A stretch of 8,176 nt of DNA from an uncultured Kiritimatiellota bacterium (GTDB lineage Bacteria; Verrucomicrobiota; Kiritimatiellia; RFP12; UBA1067), in contig CAKUGW010000127.1 of NCBI GenBank assembly GCA_934654805.1, forward strand, positions 1 through 8,176. The letters run 5' to 3'. Numbering within the stretch: position 1 is the first letter of the stretch; every line of letters begins with the position of its first letter. The position numbers and the translations under genes are program-made. The notes under the pieces were generated by a model. It had not been told where the DNA came from. It searched no databases and saw only the letters and a program-made list of their open reading frames with translations. Below, piece after piece: positions 6,439 to 8,176 of this stretch.

Positions 6439-7064
6439 CAAAACGACCCCTCCACAATCAGGCGGTCGGCGACGAACGACTTGAGGCCGGGGCGCACCTT
6501 GACCGTCGCGCCGTAGTACGACTCCGCCGGCAGGACGGTCGCGCCCTCGACGAGCGCGGCGAAGTCGCGCGCGCAGTTCTGCATCCCGCCGCCGCCATGC
6601 GTCTGGAAGAGGCAGGCCGTCTTCGTCTTCAGCGCCGCCGCGTTCTCGCTCACCCACGTGCGCACCGGCGGTGCCAACGTGCCCCACCAGTTCGGCGTGC
6701 CGACGAGGACGACGTCGTAGGCGGCGACGTCCAGCCCCGCGATCTTCTCGATCGGGCGCAGCGTCCCCGCCGCACACTCCGGCTTCGCCTCGTCGCAGCA
6801 GGCGCCGTAATCCGACGCATATGGCTTTGCGGCCTTGATCTCGACGAGACGCGCGCCGCCGCACGCCTTCGCGAACGTCTCCGCCGCATAGCGCGTGTTG
6901 CCGCTTCGCGAGAAGTAGACGACGAGAACCTTGTCCTTTGTCACCTTGACTTTCATGTTGGCGTTTCCTTTCCCCGAATTGTCCTTCGCGCAGGCCGGCA
7001 AGAACGCGCTGGCCGCCGCGAACGCGGTTGACTGGCGTACGAAATCGCGTCGATCCATGTTCAT
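6438..7064 (-). CDS. Flavodoxin with Tat/lipoprotein-type leader
   Basis: The 208-residue protein is an FMN-dependent electron carrier or reductase. Its N-terminus MNMDRRDFVRQ carries a twin-arginine motif (R5-R6), a hydrophobic stretch, and LPAC (22-25), a slightly off-consensus lipobox with Cys25 as the possible lipid anchor. This suggests export of the folded flavoprotein by Tat and membrane attachment. The flavodoxin domain starts at about residue 44: VLVVYFSRSGNT (46-57) is strand 1 and the FMN phosphate loop, TPNWWGTLAPPV (123-134) and THGGGG (155-160) are the later flavin-contacting loops. The start at 7064 overlaps the LysR stop as ATGA, with AAAGGAAA upstream, so translation is likely coupled. 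A second ATG at codon 37 (6956) has a nearly identical upstream sequence and would give a cytoplasmic form without leader. The family call is secure; the partner and substrate are unknown. Confidence 0.92.
   Translation of the reverse strand: MNMDRRDFVRQSTAFAAASAFLPACAKDNSGKGNANMKVKVTKDKVLVVYFSRSGNTRYAAETFAKACGGARLVEIKAAKPYASDYGACCDEAKPECAAGTLRPIEKIAGLDVAAYDVVLVGTPNWWGTLAPPVRTWVSENAAALKTKTACLFQTHGGGGMQNCARDFAALVEGATVLPAESYYGATVKVRPGLKSFVADRLIVEGSF
6954..6972 (-). promoter_or_regulatory. Internal ribosome-binding-site/start copy in the flavodoxin gene
   Basis: GAAAGGAAACGCCAACATG (minus strand, 6972 to 6954) differs at one base from the sequence at the annotated start (7080 to 7062). The two lie exactly 108 bp apart, in frame. 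Initiation here would give a 172-residue flavodoxin without the Tat/lipobox leader. Confidence 0.65.
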
Positions 7065-7996
7065 GATGGCGTTTCCTTTCTGTTTGTCGTTCCCATGAAG
7101 TCGTCGATGTCCGCGCATTCCTTGACCCGTCCGCGCACGAGGCGGACGAGTTCGGCGGCGGCGGGCGCGAGCGGGACGCCCTCCTTCCACGCGAGATAGG
7201 CTTCGCTGTAGAAGGCGGGCGCGAGCGGACGGAACGCGAGCCGTTTCGCCAGCATCTCCGGGAAGAGCCCGTCAATCGAGACGGCCGCCCCGACGCCCTC
7301 CGCGACGGCGTGCGCGGCATTGTAGAGCAGGTTGAACGTGCCGACAACATTGAGGCGCCGGGCGTCGTAGCCCGCCCAGCCTGCGAGTTCGGCCGCCATC
7401 CTGAAGCGGCGCGGCAGGAGGAGGGGACGGTCCAGGAGGTCGTCGGGCGCCACGCTTTTCTTGCGGGCGAGCGGATCGTCCCGGCGAAGGACGAGGCCCA
7501 GCTCGTGGCAGACGTTCAGCGGCAGCGTCTCGCAGCCGTCCAGGCGCCCGGGGCCGAGCAGGAGCGCCAGGTCCAGCTCTCCCTTCTGCACGCGTCCGGC
7601 GAGGTCCTCGGCGTTGCCCGAGACGAGGCGGAACGAGACGGCGGGGTTCTTGCGCTGCAGCTCGGCGAGCGCGGCGGCGACGCGCGCGAAACCGAAGGTC
7701 TCCGCCGCGCCGAGGGTGATGCGCCCCGAGAGCTTCGAGGCCGCGCACGAGACCTCGCGCGCCGTGCGGTCGACGAGCGAGAGGATCTCGTCCGCGCGCT
7801 GGCGGAAGACCGCGCCCTTGGCCGTCAGCTTCACCGAGCGCGCGCCGCGCGTGAGCAGGGGCTGCCCGAGTTCGTCCTCCAGCTCGCCCAGCTGCTTCGA
7901 GAGCGCGGGCTGGCTGATGCCGAGCTTCTTCGCCGCGCGCGAGATGTTCCCCTCGCGGGCGATCATGGCGAAAGACCTGATATGCCGAAGTTCCAT
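7061..7996 (-). CDS. LysR-type transcriptional regulator
   Basis: The 311-residue protein has the standard LysR layout. The N-terminal winged helix-turn-helix begins MELRHIRSFAMIAREGNISR and contains AAKKLGISQPALSKQLGELEDELGQPLLTR (about 21-50), the canonical LysR signature. The inducer-binding domain follows at about 88-295, with the typical opening GRITLGAAETFG. The start is secured by the family's usual MELRH opening and by an in-frame TGA a dozen codons upstream with no other start between. No Shine-Dalgarno is visible; instead the -10 element ends 7 bases before the ATG. The gene shares its last bases with the flavodoxin start (ATGA), so unlike the divergent arrangement usual for LysR regulators it is the first gene of the unit it probably controls. 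The inducer is unknown. Confidence 0.95.
   Translation of the reverse strand: MELRHIRSFAMIAREGNISRAAKKLGISQPALSKQLGELEDELGQPLLTRGARSVKLTAKGAVFRQRADEILSLVDRTAREVSCAASKLSGRITLGAAETFGFARVAAALAELQRKNPAVSFRLVSGNAEDLAGRVQKGELDLALLLGPGRLDGCETLPLNVCHELGLVLRRDDPLARKKSVAPDDLLDRPLLLPRRFRMAAELAGWAGYDARRLNVVGTFNLLYNAAHAVAEGVGAAVSIDGLFPEMLAKRLAFRPLAPAFYSEAYLAWKEGVPLAPAAAELVRLVRGRVKECADIDDFMGTTNRKETPS
7062..7080 (-). promoter_or_regulatory. Ribosome-binding site and start of the flavodoxin gene
   Basis: GAAAGGAAACGCCATCATG (minus strand) holds the purine-rich AAAGGAAA about 6-9 bases before the ATG and lies within the end of the LysR gene. It supports coupled initiation at the ATGA overlap and is one member of a 19-bp duplicated pair. 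Confidence 0.7.
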
Positions 7997-8003
7997 GCCG
8001 CGT

Positions 8004-8033
8004 AGTATAGCACCCGTGACATAGAACTGTCAA
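8004..8033 (-). promoter_or_regulatory. Sigma-70-like promoter of the LysR-flavodoxin operon
   Basis: On the minus strand a perfect TTGACA (8033-8028) and TATACT (8009-8004) are separated by 18 bp. The expected transcription start, about 7 bases after the -10, coincides with the LysR ATG at 7996, which predicts a leaderless or near-leaderless transcript. Confidence 0.75.
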
Positions 8034-8042
8034 TTATGAGAG

Positions 8043-8053
8043 TAGGATTCCTA
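8043..8053. promoter_or_regulatory. Possible operator palindrome upstream of the LysR promoter
   Basis: TAGGATTCCTA is a perfect 5+1+5 palindrome 9 bp upstream of the -35 box. LysR autoregulatory sites often lie there, but the usual T-N11-A spacing is not matched and 11-bp palindromes occur by chance. Confidence 0.3.
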
Positions 8054-8086
8054 TAACAACAGAATATGGATTCGCCCGCGTTCGGG

Positions 8087-8123
8087 AAAAGAAAAGCGCC
8101 CAGGGGGATTCCCTCGGGCGCCT
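8087..8123 (-). terminator. Rho-independent terminator of the upstream gene
   Basis: On the minus strand GCGCCC (8121-8116) and GGGCGC (8101-8096) form a stem extended by GAGGG/CCCCT pairs with a small loop and one bulge or mismatch. It is followed by TTTTCTTTT (8095-8087). It lies about 25 bp after the stop codon at 8147 and separates that gene from the LysR promoter. Confidence 0.8.
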
Positions 8124-8146
8124 TTGACCAAACCAAGCAAACCGAC

Positions 8147-8176
8147 TTAGGCTTCGGGCTTGGTCTTCTTCAGGCC
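8147..8176 (-). CDS. C-terminal end of an upstream gene (partial)
   Basis: The last nine residues, GLKKTKPEA, end in TAA (8149-8147), with a strong terminator just downstream in the same direction. The tail is basic and proline-containing, as in many ribosomal or nucleic-acid-binding proteins, but too short to assign. The frame is inferred from its position before the terminator. Confidence 0.45.
   Translation of the reverse strand, partial: GLKKTKPEA

Noticed and set aside
7065..7190. N-terminal extension of the flavodoxin to an ATG at 7190
   Set aside because: It is an Arg-rich out-of-frame reading of the LysR gene; the Tat leader and ribosome-binding site fix the start at 7064.

Overview
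The window is a GC-rich, gene-dense stretch from a Gram-negative bacterium. A TonB-dependent outer-membrane receptor, Sec and Tat signal peptides and a lipobox show the outer membrane. Many 4Fe-4S proteins and no oxygen-dependent enzymes suggest an anaerobic or microaerobic life. The intergenic short repeats (9-bp periodic ACAGGATT units and AACGCAAAGAGCGC units) and the GxxExxY remnant resemble what I recall from Kiritimatiellota, Lentisphaerota and other PVC or environmental genomes. That placement is a guess.

Every supported gene is on the minus strand, so the window reads from right to left. At 8147-8176 is the tail of an upstream gene, followed by a rho-independent terminator (8087-8123). 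A strong sigma-70-like promoter (8004-8033) then opens the main transcription unit. The order is: LysR regulator (7061-7996); Tat/lipoprotein-type flavodoxin (6438-7064), overlapping LysR by ATGA; a 209-bp spacer with inverted short repeats, a nested palindrome and a broken GxxExxY gene; an exported double-carboxymuconolactone-decarboxylase/cupin protein (5200-6228); an aldo/keto reductase with a C-terminal ferredoxin-like domain (3880-5142); a membrane NapH/NapG-like polyferredoxin fused to a DUF1893-like domain (2118-3821); a TonB receptor (192-2108); and the start of another exported protein (1-176), possibly a second flavodoxin.

Gene spacing of -4, 9, 15, 57 and 58 bp, with good Shine-Dalgarno sequences, suggests one or two operons. 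The contents suggest a redox module: cytoplasmic NAD(P)H chemistry in the Fe-S aldo/keto reductase, electrons moved across or along the membrane by the polyferredoxin, exported flavodoxin and cupin partners, and an outer-membrane importer. The substrate cannot be read from sequence; reductive handling of an imported metal chelate or small organic molecule is only a hypothesis.

Most notable are the NapH-NapG-DUF1893 fusion, an in-frame duplicated ribosome-binding-site/start cassette that brackets the flavodoxin leader, a promoter so close to the LysR start that the mRNA should be leaderless, and the repeat-flanked GxxExxY remnant whose stop codon replaces the family's signature tyrosine.
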